From Sanghuangporus weigelae (taxonomy: Eukaryota; Basidiomycota; Agaricomycetes; Hymenochaetales; Hymenochaetaceae), in NCBI GenBank assembly GCA_033182465.1, contig CP137326.1:62001-126000 (forward strand): a stretch of DNA of 64,000 bases. Reading direction: 5' to 3'. This document shows, piece by piece, positions 32,960 to 46,012 of the stretch. The notes beneath the pieces were generated by a model. It made no database searches. It saw nothing but the letters and a program-made list of their open reading frames with translations, and was not told where the DNA came from. How positions within the stretch are numbered: the stretch's first letter is position 1; each line of letters starts with the position of its first letter. The position numbers were made by a program, and so were the translations under genes.

Positions 32960-34734
32960 ATGGCCAAAGCAGGCTTCTATGCAGTAGCAAAGGGACGTGT
33001 CCCAGGGATTTATGCCTCCTGGTAAGTGATACTTTGTTTATATTAATAGTCCCTGGTATCTCGATCCTAGATGCTATCCTAGGGACTAATCTATTTTTTT
33101 TTTCTTTGATTCTCCTATTTCCTTGCAGAATTGATATCGATAATTGAAAGAAGCTGACCGCAGTTAACTTTCCATCTGTGAATAATGTGACGTTGTCCAT
33201 TCTTTGACGCCCAGGGAAGATTGTGAGATCCAGGTGAAAGGGTACACAGGCGCCAGATATAAGAAGTTCAAGATGCAGCGAGAAGCGGAAGACTTCGTCT
33301 CGTCACATTCTTCCGCCACCGTTGCACTTGTACCTTCTAGCAGCAGAAGTCGACTCTTGCCAGTTCCTGTGCCTGTTTCGAGGACTATGGGCCAGTCTCA
33401 GAAGTCGGACAGTTCTGAGAAGCCGAAGCTGGATGTGTCTAGGAAAGATGATGGTATTGATGAGGAAGGCTTTGATGTCGTGTACGCAGATGGCGCGTGT
33501 AAGGGAAATGGGCAGGTTGGTAGCGTTGCCGGAGTGGGCGTCTGGTGGGGACATAATGACCCCAGGTAGGAGGTGGCCCATCCTAATTGACTCTTATGGG
33601 ACTTACGTTTTTGAAGGAATATAGCGGAACGATGTCCTGGTGCACAGACGAATAACAGAGCTGAGCTTATCGTGTGTGGTAATAAATCCATATTTAATCC
33701 AACTCTAATAGATGCGTGTAGGCTATAGTTCGTGTCCTTGAAACAACTGCCTTCGGTCGACCGCTTATAATTAAGACTGACTCCACGTACTCTATCAAAT
33801 GTGCGTCTCCATCTTGCTACGTATGCGTAGCAAACGTAGTTTTGACTGACCACTCCAATCTCGTGCAGGCTTACAAGTATGGCACCAAAACTGGGCCCAA
33901 CGTAATTGGAAAACCTCAGCGGGGAAACCAGTTCTCAACGCTCCGCTCATCAAGTACCTCCTTTCTCTTCTTAACCTCCGCCAACTTCACGGCTTTCCGG
34001 TGAAGTTCGTATACGTGAAAGGACATGCTGGGATCGAAGGGAATGAAGGCGCTGATGCTCAGGCAAATTTGGGAACAGTGCTACCGGAAGCACCGGAAAG
34101 ATACTGGGAGGATGACACGAAGAGCATCGAGGCGTTGATCAAGGAGGTCCGGGAGAGTTTAGCAAAGGAGGAAGGACCGGAAGTTGTGGACAAGGTAGAT
34201 CGAGCTACTTCAACAACAGCTTGGAAATCAGGACTGTTTCTGAGGTCACGTTTTTTCCAGGGCGTTCAGGTCGACATAGCAAACGATGTCGATATGCCTA
34301 CGGAAAATGATGTAGAGCCGAGCATGGAGGCTGCGGACGATCAGACTCCTGCTCAGAAGACCTCTACCTCCGCTTCGACCCCTTCTGGTTCAAAGGACAC
34401 AGTGCGAGCCATTAATGGTAGTGCAACAGCTTCTGCCGCTTCTCAACCACCAAATGTCCAGAAGCTCAATTCGGACTCGTCGAAATCTGCTTCGACAGTA
34501 GAAGTGGGATCGAACTCAACAAACGCAGTTAACTCTGAGCACCAGCCTGAACCTCGACCCCAGCCTAAAGATAACTTAACTATAATTAACAATGACGAGT
34601 TTGTGTGTGCTTTCCTTCGAACCTGACTTTGTATCTGATCGGTCTGAACTGATGTTTGGTTTGCAGGGTCTGGAGGACTTGTTGAGTCCGGAAGAACTCG
34701 AAACTGAATTGGCGGAGGCACAGAAAAGATGATT
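32960..34734 (+). CDS. RNH1: Ribonuclease H1
   Basis: This enzyme degrades RNA in RNA:DNA hybrids. The first exons give MAKAGFYAVAKGRVPGIYAS, EDCEIQVKGYTGARYKKFK and EAEDFV, a complete N-terminal hybrid-binding domain. A Ser-rich linker follows. The catalytic domain has Asp in VVYADGACKGNGQ, Glu in NNRAELI, Asp in IIKTDSTYSIK, and His and Asp in VKGHAGIEGNEGADAQAN, so the active-site carboxylates are all present. An unusually long tail (about 34090-34734) is acidic and Ser/Thr-rich and ends after a short intron in GLEDLLSPEELETELAEAQK, a predicted helix. About six introns are present. No mitochondrial presequence is evident before MAKAGF. Confidence 0.9.
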
Positions 34735-35048
34735 GTTGATCATCTATTGCCGATTGGTGGCCAGAGATCAAATAGATAGGATGGTGCGCAAAGCGATGGC
34801 TTTAATAGAAAATTAGTATTACCGCTTTCAAATCCACTTTGATAGTTGACCAGGGCTTTCAGGACATAGTACACAAGTCTTACGATGAAACCACTATACA
34901 TCCGTCTGTCCAACTATTTATGACTACTATACATTCGCATACACTACATACACACATATGCCTATGCTATCATTCCGCGTCCTTGCACTTCACATTTAAT
35001 CATAGATACGTCTTCACAAAACTCCTTCAGTAGTAATTTAAGTTGTGA
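34735..35048. other. Convergent intergenic, RNH1 and HNT1
   Basis: A short AT-rich 3' flank shared by two convergent genes. No further feature is seen. Confidence 0.5.
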
Positions 35049-35866
35049 TTAGAGCCGGGACTTGATATCCTCGTGCAAAGCTTTCAGTTCATCCATCTCG
35101 ATCTTCTGAGTAGGCCAGCCGATGACAAGACCTGTTTCCTCGTTGGGCTTCGGGATGACGTGGAAATGAACGTGCGGGACGATCTAGGTAAGGTTTGGGG
35201 TCATTGGAAGTGAAGCGTCAATTAGACGGCCGCAGTAAAGTGACGATGAAGTAGACAGACCTGATGAGCCAATGTGCCGTTATTCTAAGAAGAGTGAACA
35301 AAAAACGATTTCGGAATGGAAGACAGGAATGCATGGAAATCATTCGTTACCTGAAGGACGTTATAATTCTCGCTTCCGAGAGCCTTTGCGATCTTTTTGG
35401 CTACGATGAGAGTATCGGCAAGGTAGGCATCGTCGACGTCAGTCAGCTTTTCGCCATGGTCTAGTTATCCAATTGACCCACAATAGTAAGTTTGAAATCC
35501 ATTGATAGCGGAAATCAATTACTATTTCATACCTTTGGGAATCACTAATGCATGTCCGCGCGCGAGAGGGCCGATATCCAGGAATGAGAACCTTCAATGG
35601 ACTATAGCTTAGATCTGCAATTGTTTTCCCCCCTGATAGAGACATACGAATAATCTGTCTCTATGAGCTTGAAGCTTGGGACATCGCCTGCCAAGAGATT
35701 AATATGATGTGATTCATTGGCTGATGAAGTAGGACTCGGATACACTTACCTTTGATGATTTTGCAGAAAATGCAAGAAGCGAGTGATCTGTAACCACGAT
35801 TCACCGAGGAGTTAGTATAAATAAGTATCTCTCACTGGCCGAGGAGTACCTTGCTGTAGCTGCCAT
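35049..35866 (-). CDS. HNT1: HIT-family nucleotide hydrolase (Hint/Hnt1-like)
   Basis: A histidine-triad protein that hydrolyses adenosine 5'-monophosphoramidate-type substrates. About six small exons read MAATARSLASCIFCKIIKGD, then VPSFKLIETDYSYSFLDIGP, LARGHALVIPK, DHGEKLTDVDDAYLADTLI, GSENYNVLQNNGTLAHQ and IVPHVHFHVIPKPNEETGLV. HVHFHVIP is the HxHxHxx active-site triad. CxxC at the N-terminus (CIFC) is typical of zinc-binding Hint proteins. The last codons are LHEDIKSRL. The very short first exon (17 nt of coding sequence) is supported by splice signals and by the family sequence. It is divergent from NOT2 with 229 bp between start codons. Confidence 0.9.
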
Positions 35867-36095
35867 GGTACTACGTAAAGATTGAGTGGAATTGCGAAGT
35901 TCGGTGAGGCTCTAATAACTGTATTGTCAAATAAGGCAAGTGATTCTCATCACTCGATTCAAAATGCCCGTGCCGTGCCACTGAGGCGAACCTTGAATCC
36001 CGACAACGCATCGACGCCAGCATCTCTTTCTACTACTTGATCCCTTCTGCTCCCCACCACCCCTTACATCTCGTGTCAAAAATCTTCGGTAAATC

Positions 36096-38067
36096 ATGAA
36101 CAGACCAGGTCTATTTTTCTCAATTTATAGAAATTTTATTTGATCGTCGTACTGACAAGTGCGGTAAACTCATCATAGGTCAACCTCCACAACGCCCTCC
36201 AAACCTTGGGCCGACGCAAGGTCTCGGTGGACCATTTCGGACCCCATTTCCGCCGGCTTCGGCGTTTGGACTTCCTTCGAGAAATCCACTGCAGACGCAA
36301 GGCTTTCCCGGTATGCCGAATGCGCATAGGACAGGTGCAGGCGCTGCTGGACAGAGCATGGTGCTACCTTCGCCGAGTTTCTTGCAACAGCGCGGGCAAG
36401 CGGGGTTCCCGTTTGGAAATGCGCTCGGGCAACCACAGCAGAACCAGCAACAATCGCAACACCAACATCCTGCGTCACAAGTTACGTCGTTACTCGGGCA
36501 GCAGCTTCAGCAGCAGCAGCAAAACCAGCAGAATGCGTCGTCGGTAGTTGGGTCGGCGTCTCATTTACCTAATCCTAGTTTGACGACCACGGGGCAAATG
36601 AACCAGTCGTCGCCAAATGAAGGGGCTGGATTAGATCCGAATGACTTTCCTGCGCTGGGTTCGGGGACAGGGACAACTTTGAATGCATCGTCAAATAGCC
36701 CGGCTACGACGCTAGCATCGAGCTATGCGAGTCAAGCAGGGACAGGTCTTACTCCAGGGACAGGGGCGAACGGGCAAGGTGCTGCAAGCGGGAGTGCGCA
36801 GACGAGAGAATTCACGCCGGATGACTTTCCTGCGTTGGGCGGACAACCTACATCGACAACACAAACTTCGCAGAACCAACCGTCTAGTCAGGATACGAGC
36901 CATCCGCCTGGGTTGAATGGCTTTGAAACTCGTCAGACAATGCCTCCTGGCTTACTGAACCTCAGTGCAGTACAACGTGGCTTAGCGGTAGCTTCGGACG
37001 CAGATAAGAGGGCGGCAAATGCGAAAGTGAACAACATGTGGAATGGAACGAACGCTTCTACTTCGGCTCAGCAAAACGGGTCGTTACAACCTAGTGCGCC
37101 GCAACAACTAAATGCTCCACCGGGTGTTCCTCCGCCCTTTCAACAGCAACAAACGCAACAACCGTCATACGGCGCTGTCGCAGATGGTGTACTAGGAACA
37201 TCAGCTCCAGGGAATACGGGAGTAACGCCAAGCGCAGCACCACAAACTCCAGCTCAGCAGATTCTTATGTCTGCGGCTGATCGTTGGGGATTGTTAGGCT
37301 TATTGAACGCCATCAAAAACGCGGATGCGGATCAAAATCTGCTTTCAATAGGCACTGACCTTGGGACGATGGGATTGGACATGCAACATCAAGGGTTTGT
37401 TTGATCCAATGCATGCTAATTCTTCCTTGAAAACTCATCGCACATTAGGTCGTTGTTCTCTACGTTCATTACTCCTTGGTCCGATTCGTCCGCAGCACAT
37501 ACTGTTGAACCCGATTTCCACGTTCCGCCATGTTATAACGTGAATGCTCCTCCTCCTGGACCCGCGAAAGCTCAGGCGTTCAGCGAAGAAACCCTGTTCT
37601 ACATGTTCTATGCACATCCGCGCGACGCGTTACAAGAAGTCGCCGCTCAGGAACTGTAAGTGTTATCTTGTGTGCCTTATTTCTCGTTTCTGATAGTGTG
37701 CTTGTGTAGGTTCCAAAGAAATTGGCGTTTCAACAAAGAGCTTCGATTGTGGCTAACAAAAGAAACCGGACGACCGCGGAACTCCAAAACGATCGACAAC
37801 GGTGCAGGGGAGCAAGGGATGTTCACCTACTGGGATCCAGACATGTGGGAGAAGAGCGCGAAGGAGTTCACGGTTATGTACGCAGACTTGGAGAATAAGG
37901 AGACACCAGCGTTTGCTGGGCCGACACTGCAGCCGACAGCACAGGGGCAGCAGCTTCAAGCAGGTGCGGTACCACCATCTGTGAATTCTGTGGTTCAGCT
38001 TGCTCAGCGCTCGCAAGTAGTGCGCGGGACGTATCCCGGATTGAGTATGACGGCTGCGGCGATGTGA
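36096..38067 (+). CDS. NOT2: CCR4-NOT complex subunit NOT2
   Basis: NOT2 pairs with NOT3/5 and NOT1 in the CCR4-NOT deadenylase, linking mRNA decay and transcription. The 13-nt first coding exon (MNRPG) splices at 36109-36178 to GQPPQRPPNLGPTQGLGG. A long Gln/Asn/Ser-rich region follows, with two DFPAL motifs (LDPNDFPALGSG and FTPDDFPALGGQ), a known feature of NOT2. The conserved C-terminal NOT-box domain spans WGLLGLLNAIKNADADQNLL, SIGTDLGTMGLDM, SLFSTFITPWSD, FHVPPCYNVN, FYMFYAHPRDALQEVAAQEL and NWRFNKELRLWLTKE. About three introns interrupt it. VTS1 at 8.6 kb belongs to the same decay pathway, though distance makes co-regulation speculative. Confidence 0.92.
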
Positions 38068-38623
38068 TCTCGTAGTATCGTTACGACGATGCTGACTGGA
38101 CAGACTCATTCGTCATATTCTTCGCATCGCATGGGTTCATGATTCATAGCTTACTTTTCTCCAGACTTATTTCTTTTTCTTCATATTTTTGTTCATTTGA
38201 ACTATAACCTGCTCTCGACCATTTTTTTTTCACGTCCTTTTCACGTTCTCTACTTTCTATTTGCATTTTCTTATTATTGTGATTTTACCGTGTTTGTATG
38301 TTAGTTCAACATCATCGTAAATGTTCGTGTCATGATACAAAATATTTCTTCTCACTAAACAAGCGCCCAACCGTGATTGTTTGTTTGGCTGTTGTGACTC
38401 GCGTGGGAAATGTGTTTGAAACGCGTAAACAATAGACTCGAACGAAGAACGCGAGTCCTACACGTGACCGTAGAGTGGCCAGAAGATGGACCTTGAACCG
38501 TTCATTTGCTCCTCGTTCTTCTCTCTCCTCTTCTTCCTTTCACGTCTTGGGCAGGTACACGCACTCAATTAACACAACTAGATCGAATGCTTTGAAGAAA
38601 AGGCAGAAAATTCTTGAAAGTTG
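38068..38623. other. Intergenic, NOT2 to RAD52
   Basis: NOT2 3' flank (T-rich) and RAD52 promoter. Two ACGCG-type motifs (near 38400 and 38420) resemble MluI-box cores, which bind MBF at replication and repair genes in yeasts. This is suggestive only. No exon was seen. Confidence 0.4.
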
Positions 38624-40886
38624 ATGAACAGATCGCTAAGCGCCCATCTTCTTGATCAGTTCTATTCTGCTCGTGCTGCTCGTATGCCATTCGGACAACC
38701 GTCTCCTGCTCATTCGTTTCAGCTCGCTATGAGTGGACCAATGTCTTATGCTCCTCAGATGCATGGGTCGTCTGTTATACAACAATCTTTCCTCGACCAC
38801 AGCATCAATTCCGATGCACCCTCGTTCTCTGCAGATATTTCCGAATCCTCCGCTCAAAAGATTGCGATGCTCCAAGCCAAGCTGGACAAGAAACTCGGTC
38901 CGGAATATATCTCACAGCGGCCCGGTCCCGGTGGGAACATGAAACTCACCTACGCCGAAGGCTGGAAGATCATCAATCTGGCAAACGAAGTATTCGGGTT
39001 CAACGGGTGGAGCTCGAGTATCGTTAATCTGAATACAGATTTTATTGACTATAACGAAGAGACGAAGAAGTTTAATGTTGGAGTGTCGGCTGTCATCAGG
39101 GTTTCACTGAGAGACGGAGTGTATCATGAAGATGTTGGGTATGGGATGCTGGAGGGGAGTCGGAGTAAAGGTGCAGCCCTGGATAAGGTACATTCTTGTT
39201 TATGTCTGCAATTCTAAATTAACTGGTTTTCTCTCATCCTTTAGTGCAAGAAGGAAGCTGTGACAGATGGCATCAAGCGCGCTCTAAGGAACTTTGGAAA
39301 CTTGCTGGGAAATTGTCTTTATGACAAGCAGTATACACAAGAAATCGTCAAGATGAAGGTTCCTCCAGTAAGCGCGACTAATCTCAACTTGTTTCGCATT
39401 CAGTGTAGCTCACGACCAGTGTAGGCAAAGTTTGACAAAAATGCGCTGCATCGAAGACCCGAGTTTCAAGAAGGCAACTCCACGGGAACCACAGCGCCTA
39501 ATGCAGCTGGTCCATCAACTACGACAGCTTTGTCCGTTCAGAACGCCCCCGCTAAACCTATTGTACTGCCTAAGGCGATCGGTATGAACTCGTTCTCGGC
39601 CACTCCGCACAAGAGTAGCAACCCCCCAAACGTGTCAGTCACTTCCGTTCCTGCGCAAGTACGACCTTTTGCTACCAGCACTCCTCTGCGCAGTATAACA
39701 CCCCAAGCAATTCCAGGAGCTTCTGGAGTAAATAAGAATGGAAGCACTAGCTTGCCCCCGAAACCTCAGCCACCGTTAAACGTCACCAATAGCCAGCCAA
39801 CGACCGTCAAAACCGTAAATTATCCTTCGAATATTAACACCTCCAAGCAGATAGGGAAAACTTCTGCAGGTGAGATAGCCATGCATTTGTGCTATGGGTC
39901 AAGAAGGGTTAATTATGACTTGACATATTTTCTAGTTTCGACAGAGCTAAAGACAGCATTCAAACCTTTGCAAGACCTCGGACGCGCAGACACTTACTCT
40001 TTTGACTCTGATGAAGATGAAGATTTCCTTGCTGCACTTGAGAAGGCGGAGGGGGATGCAATATATAATGACCTCGCGGCAGATTTGGGACGACCGATAG
40101 ATGAAGATGAGGGTATAGGGAGCGCAATGGAGCTTGAGGAAGAGGCTATTTACATTTCGAGCTCGGACGAAAAGACGCTTGTGGAAGAGAAGGCAAGACA
40201 AGCTCAGGCGTTGAAAAGCAAGAACACGAATGTATCGAGTACTACCGTTAATCCGAGTAACTTCAACGCTGTGCCGGTCGTATCTCGCGGAGTCATGCAA
40301 CCTCGCAACTTTATAGGAGCGCCGGCAAATACACCTCCGAAGCCAACGACCGAGTCTGAGGATGAGATAGCAAGACAGGTCATTGCGATACGACAGGAGC
40401 GCAAGTCAGCTGCCGCAGCCACTAGTTCGACCAATCCGACAATCAACGAGAACGTTCTTCCAAAGACTGCTGTTCAGAATGTTCCTGCGCGGACTCCCTC
40501 GAGCAGTAAGTCGCAGGCGCCGTCAGTGGGCGGATTTAACTTCCCTCCTGGTATGGTAAGCTTATTTCTGTCCTATGGCAAAATGAACAGTCGCTTATCA
40601 GTTTTAGTCTGCTCCTCTATCCTCCGGTATGCGGCAGAGTCAAGCCGCGAATGTACAAGCAGGACTCAAGAGGACTGTTGATTCAACGAGGTGAGTCTAT
40701 ACCTTCGTTAGAAGATACTTGATAAAATTATCTATGCATTTTAGCAGGGAAGGTAGCTCTGGAGTTTCATACGCCAATGTCCAGGCGGCCGCGCAGGCCC
40801 GATCTGGAGTGAGGCAGCCTTTCACCCGCTTGGATGACCGTCCAGCTGCGGATGGAAGTGATGCTAAGCGCATTCGTATCGGGTAG
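38624..40886 (+). CDS. RAD52: Homologous-recombination protein RAD52
   Basis: RAD52 anneals complementary DNA and loads Rad51 onto RPA-coated single strands. The start is [20 protein letters not shown]. The N-terminal annealing domain is clear: [89 protein letters not shown] and [12 protein letters not shown]. The C-terminal half is disordered, Pro/Ser/Thr-rich, with an acidic block ([20 protein letters not shown]) that may contact RPA. The final exons end [19 protein letters not shown], a basic tail that may act as a nuclear signal. About five introns are present. Confidence 0.93.
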
Positions 40887-41420
40887 ATCCAGAACAACAG
40901 ACCATTTGAGATTCCGTCCTGACCTACGTCTTGGCCCTGCCCCCCTCGTAAAAAATAAAAAATAAATTGAGCATTTCTTTTTCTATCTTGTCAACACATA
41001 CTACCAACTATTACGCTGGTGGAACTGCTATCATATTTTCTTCTTCCGTCTCTATTGACCACACACCTATTGCCTCTGTATCACGATCAACTTTAACCAT
41101 CATCAGTGGATCTTTCTGTACACGACTATCTCATGTTCTATTCCCCGACATCAGGACTGTATCGTAGATTCTTTCGTGACATCGAATGTTTCATTTAATA
41201 GATTGCAAGCATTCGTATTTGTTATGCCTATGACAAGCCATGACTTTCCGTTGGCACTGATGAGTTCATCCGATTTTCAGCGGAACGTATGATTTCCACT
41301 TTCTGCAAAGAAAGTCATTTGTCGCGCATCCAAAAGATACTTTTATAACTCTATTCGGTATCGGTACACATCGAATATTCTCTAATTTTATACATCGATA
41401 CTATATCTATGAACGCAGAT
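40887..41420. other. Convergent intergenic, RAD52 and GluRS
   Basis: An AT-rich 3' flank between two convergent genes with no supported feature. Confidence 0.5.
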
Positions 41421-44086
41421 TTAGTCCTCATAAACGCTTTTCACTTTATACATCGATGTTGAATAGTCGATGTTGTCAACTTCGTTAGCAGGTTTGACTC
41501 TGTACATCTTGATTGATGGATCCACAGCCGGTGAGTCTTTGAAGCCAGACTTCGTCTCGGTAGACGGCGGAGTCGGAACGTTAGTAGTGGTCCCTCCTGG
41601 AGCCTTGAGCGCAATACCAGCAGCACGACCATCAGGAATCTGAATAAACTCCAACCTCTTCTCACGTCCCTCCTCCTCGATGATCTTATCAAGTATGAAA
41701 TACCCCTTTCGCTCAAACTGGATGGTATCCCGAACATTCAGCGAAAGCACGTTCGCATCCGCCACAGCTTCGACTCTGAACTCTGTATTAGGGTTACCGA
41801 CATCCGCAATATTTTCCTCCTTCTCGAGCTTGCGCTTAGTGACCATGTAATCGTAGTCGAGAAGCGTGACAGGTACGAGAGGCGTAGAGGGAGTGGGTTT
41901 AGAGAGCCAGGTGATTTTCTTCTCGGTTGATTTGAAATCGCCTGCAAGGTTCAGGTCCAAGTCAATATGAGTGACATCGCCTGCTGTTGAGCGAGAGATA
42001 GAGCGGACAATCGCGTTGCCCCAGTCCATGAGTGTGACCTGTAGCCATTTGTTCAGATTATCGAGTTTAAGTATGATAGCACGTAATCGCACCTCTTCGC
42101 CCTCAACGAACGTTTTGGCGTCCTCTTGTTCCAAAAGGACTGTATTGGAATAAACAGTTTTCTTCGTTCCAACATCCGGGTTCTTCTTATGTTTGGGTAG
42201 TTCCTTGACCTCAGGCTGCCCTGGACCTCCTTTCACCGTTACTTCCACCCTAGATAGAGCGTGAGTTGGAAACCAGTATACAATTTAGAAGAATCATACA
42301 TTTTTTCTGTTGCGATGGCACAGAATCTCGGCGCGATAGGATCAATGATTTTCTTATTGATAGTCCATATCGAATCCCACTCAAGCAGAACCTGATTCTG
42401 AGAAGGCCCTTGGGCAAGCATGAACTGGCGAAGTGCCTCACAGGTCATTCCTCGTCTGCGCATTCCGCGGAACGTTGGGAAACGCGGGTCGTCCCAGCCA
42501 TGCGCGAGCCCGGCCGCAAGACAGTCACGCAGCTTGCGTTTTGAAAGGAACGTGTAGACGAAGTTGATACGACTGAAGTCCCAGATGTAGACCTTGCGCA
42601 ATTTGAGCGCGTCGAGTACCCATTGATATTGCACGTTTCGATCGCGGTACTCGTTTGTCCTCAGTGCGTGGGTGACACCCTCGTATGAATCGATAATAGG
42701 GCAGGCGAAATCATACGTAGGGTACATCTTCCATTTGTCACTTTGAAAAGTTAGAATGTTCGTCTCTAAAAGAGGGATTTTATGCCTACCCAGTGCGATG
42801 ATGAGATTCTGGGTTACACCGGTAGATAACCGGGTCGCGCATGGCCTTGTTAGGGTTTGTCCAGCTGATCTTCGCGCGTAGACAGTTTCTAACACCCTCC
42901 TCGCTGCCCTCCTTCATCCATTGGAATCGTTTCAAGTTTTCCTCTATAGATAGGTCACGGTTACGAGACTTAATACCGTGCATACGCTCATGTTTCATCT
43001 GAATCCAAGTTCAGCCCATGCGAGATAGTAGTATAAGAAAGGCTCACTATCTCGCGTGCCGTATTATCCACATATGCATTTCCCCCTTTGATCATTTGGA
43101 CAGCGTAATCATAAAGCTGATCAAAATAGTCCGATGTATGAGTAACCACGTCTCCGTGAATATGTAGTTCCGCTAAATCATCAAGGATAGCATCCTCAAA
43201 CTCCTCCTTCTCTTTGCTCGGGTTTGTGTCGTCAAACCTTATGATGAGTCTCCCCTTGTACATCTCCGCAAAATACTGATTAAGAATAGCAGCCTTGAGG
43301 TGTCCAATGTGTAGATACCCGCTAGGCTCGGGCGGGAAACGAGTAACGACTTTTCCTACCTCAGCATTCTCAAGACCCAACGCGAATGATGATGCAGCCT
43401 TGCCCTTCTCTGCTTTAGCCTGCACGACAGTTAGCACAGCCTCTTGGAAAACCGTTGTTGCAGATACTTACGCCACGAGACTTGGCTTCCGCTAACTCAC
43501 TGAGTGCTGCCTGCGTCGTTGGCAATGTTTCGATGTATGTGAACCATCGGAGTAGATGCGGATGTTTCCCACCCTTCATGATTCCAAGGGGCTTTAATGA
43601 TCCTAGCTTTTCTGTCAGACCTCTAGTCAACGATGAACTAAGAACAGTAGACCTTTGATTGCTCCCCAAACCAACCAATCAGCGACGGTAAGTTCGTTGC
43701 CGTCAAGGAATGTACGTAACGCAAGACGATCATCTAGCGTGTCCAGTGCGGCCACGAGTGCATTGAAGTCCTTTGTCGTTGACAATGATTTCGCCAGAGC
43801 AATGATGGCTTCTCCCTTGACAATCAATTCATCAGATAACTTCATTTGTGTATTGGAGGCTACGTACTTGGGTGCTATTACTCCCTGCACCCGCTTCCTT
43901 CGCTAGTGATCTGACGATGGACTCTCCGTCTTCGATCTGTGTGCCATCGGGACGCGTTAAGATACAGCCAGATTCGCCACGATCATATGAGATGGTAATG
44001 TTAACTTGGTCTTTCAGGCACGATGAAATAGCAATGGAGGCAAATGGAAATGGGTCGCTGATCGCTGAGACTGAGAGATTCAACAT
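41421..44086 (-). CDS. GUS1: Cytosolic glutamyl-tRNA synthetase
   Basis: A class I synthetase that charges tRNA-Glu. The ATG ([20 protein letters not shown]) opens a GST-like N-terminal region continuing through [20 protein letters not shown] and [14 protein letters not shown], which in yeast binds Arc1. The catalytic core has [20 protein letters not shown] (HIGH motif), [39 protein letters not shown] and [14 protein letters not shown] (KMSKS-type loop, eukaryotic GluRS form). The C-terminal anticodon-binding beta-barrels run through [20 protein letters not shown] and end [11 protein letters not shown]. About seven introns are present. Only 163 bp separate its start from the divergent F-box gene. 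The 5' end of this gene recurs as a decayed copy near 46.4-46.5 kb. Confidence 0.93.
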
Positions 44087-44249
44087 GATGGACAATTGCA
44101 GTTGTGATCTTTTTTTGTGAATGAGTCAAGCGGGACTGGATTTTGGAAATAGAGATCGACACGTATGATCGACGCGTGTCTCATATCAAAGTCGCGTCCT
44201 TGCATCCTTGGCCATCACCTCCTGTGCGAACGCTGCACCAAGCCTGTGC

Positions 44250-46012
44250 ATGATGCCCCATAATGATGCATTAAGCAAGGGCTTGAACCTATATGAACAG
44301 GGGCGATACCTGGATGCTTTGAAGGCCTTTGAACAGGTACGCGGCAATCTTTCACTACATTCAGTATTCTAAGTCATTCCTTCAGGCCTCGCGCGAAAAC
44401 TCGAGACGCAAAACTCTATCCGATTCAAGAGTTGTGGCCATCAAAAAGTTAGATGATCTTGTTGACACATTGAATGCCTCCAAAGACTTTACCAATTGGC
44501 AGGTCAGTGCGTTAATTCCTACGATGTCATTTCTAGATTCTACTCACATCCACACTTCAGGAACATAGGCGATCATCGCGACTTTCTCCTCGTGCAGGAA
44601 AGCTCTCTGCTTTGTTAAAAATGATAGAACTGTCCTTGGAACTAGTGGAACCGACGGATGCAGAGAGGCGGGTCGTGCTGGCGGCATTCCATGAGGAAAT
44701 TCTCGATGCGATGAAGCCACCACCAAGTCAATTTGACAAGCTCCCTGTCGAGCTACAAATCGAAGTATTGTCGAATGTGATCGATGGGAGTCGTGCGAGG
44801 ATGGTGACCCTCATCAAGGTCTGTCCTACTTGGATGGAACTCATAACCAGAACTCCAAGTTGCTTCCGTCGGTTTATTTTGGATTATACAACGACACAGA
44901 AAAAAGCGGATGCTTGGCTGAAGCGTGCAAAGGGCGTAGTCACGAGTCTACGCGTAGATGATCCATCATTATGCTACAGGAAGCAAAGCAAATTTAGGAA
45001 TGCTTCGAAGGATTTCTGGTTGAAACTCGAAGAACTGGAGTTGACTCATGCTTCTCTATTCAGATATTTGCCAGCAGAAACCGTCCGCCAACTTCGTTTA
45101 CGCAGTCTCATCGTGGATGCTCGTTACTCCGTGGGAAATGAATTGTGGGAAGGTATACGTAGTCTAGATACATCGGCTACGTATAATCTTTCTATCGCAG
45201 TTAGAACGGAGTTCATTGAGTTGGAGGGATTGTCATTCTCCAGATTGACATCTCTCCGGCTCAGTGGAAAGTTCAAGCCTGGACCATTCTTCGAGTTACT
45301 ACGACAAAATTCCACGCTTCATACTCTCATCGTAACGCAATCGAGCCAGAGTGATTATTTTTCAGGAGTCCAGGAGCCTATCGAACTTCCCGTTCTACGC
45401 CGAATCGAGTTGGATGGCTTTACTTTCGCCTCGAAATTTTTCCGGTATGTGAAGGTGCCCTGTCCGGGTGCACTTCACCTCGCTGATTCTGGAACTTGCT
45501 TCAATACTACGTGTTGCATGAAGGATATCATATCCCAAAGAATCACCAGTCTCACCGAAATCTGCTTGTATAAATGCAACGTGTCGTCCCCTATCCTCGT
45601 GTCACTTCTTCAGAGTTTGCCATCTCTGAAGCTTCTCAAGCTGAGCCGCTTAACGGTTTATGATGGTGACATCAATTCGGTGATTAAAGCGTTATACGAA
45701 CCGGCGGAGGATGCACCATCGTCGATACCTTGTCCCAAACTGCAGTATCTCGATGTTTCATCGTCACCGAACCTCGAATCTGACCCTCTCATCTCATTTG
45801 TTAAGAGGCGTCAGGCGAGTTCGTCAGCAACACCTGTGGACAAATATCCAACCACGCCTGCATCGTCTGAACATGCGCGAAATCTGTCATTGCCAATCCT
45901 GTCCCTGAATATCGATGATTGTCCTTTAATCGGGCCGAAGGCTCTCCTATGGTTCGAAGAAACGGTGCCATCTGTCAGCTCCAAGCCGAGGTCTGAAATG
46001 TCATATTGGTAG
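44250..46012 (+). CDS. TPR/F-box/LRR protein, paralogue A
   Basis: A three-exon gene. Exon 1 starts MMPHNDALSKGLNLYEQGRY and ends DALKAFEQ, one TPR-like unit. Exon 2 gives ASRENSRRKTLSDSRVVAIK. Exon 3 begins EHRRSSRLSPRAGKLSALLK and carries the F-box FDKLPVELQIEVLSNVIDGS...LIKVCPTWMELITRTPSCF. A leucine-rich tail follows (LRLRSLIVDARYS, FSRLTSLRLSGKF, LPVLRRIELDGFT, LKLLKLSRLTVYD, LQYLDVSSSPNLES). Exon and intron layout match paralogue C (19.07-20.90 kb). Paralogue B (53.15-54.90 kb) is nearly the same even in the introns, so A and B are a recent tandem duplication. The second TPR helix pair is less regular than in C. It is probably an SCF adaptor. Confidence 0.82.
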
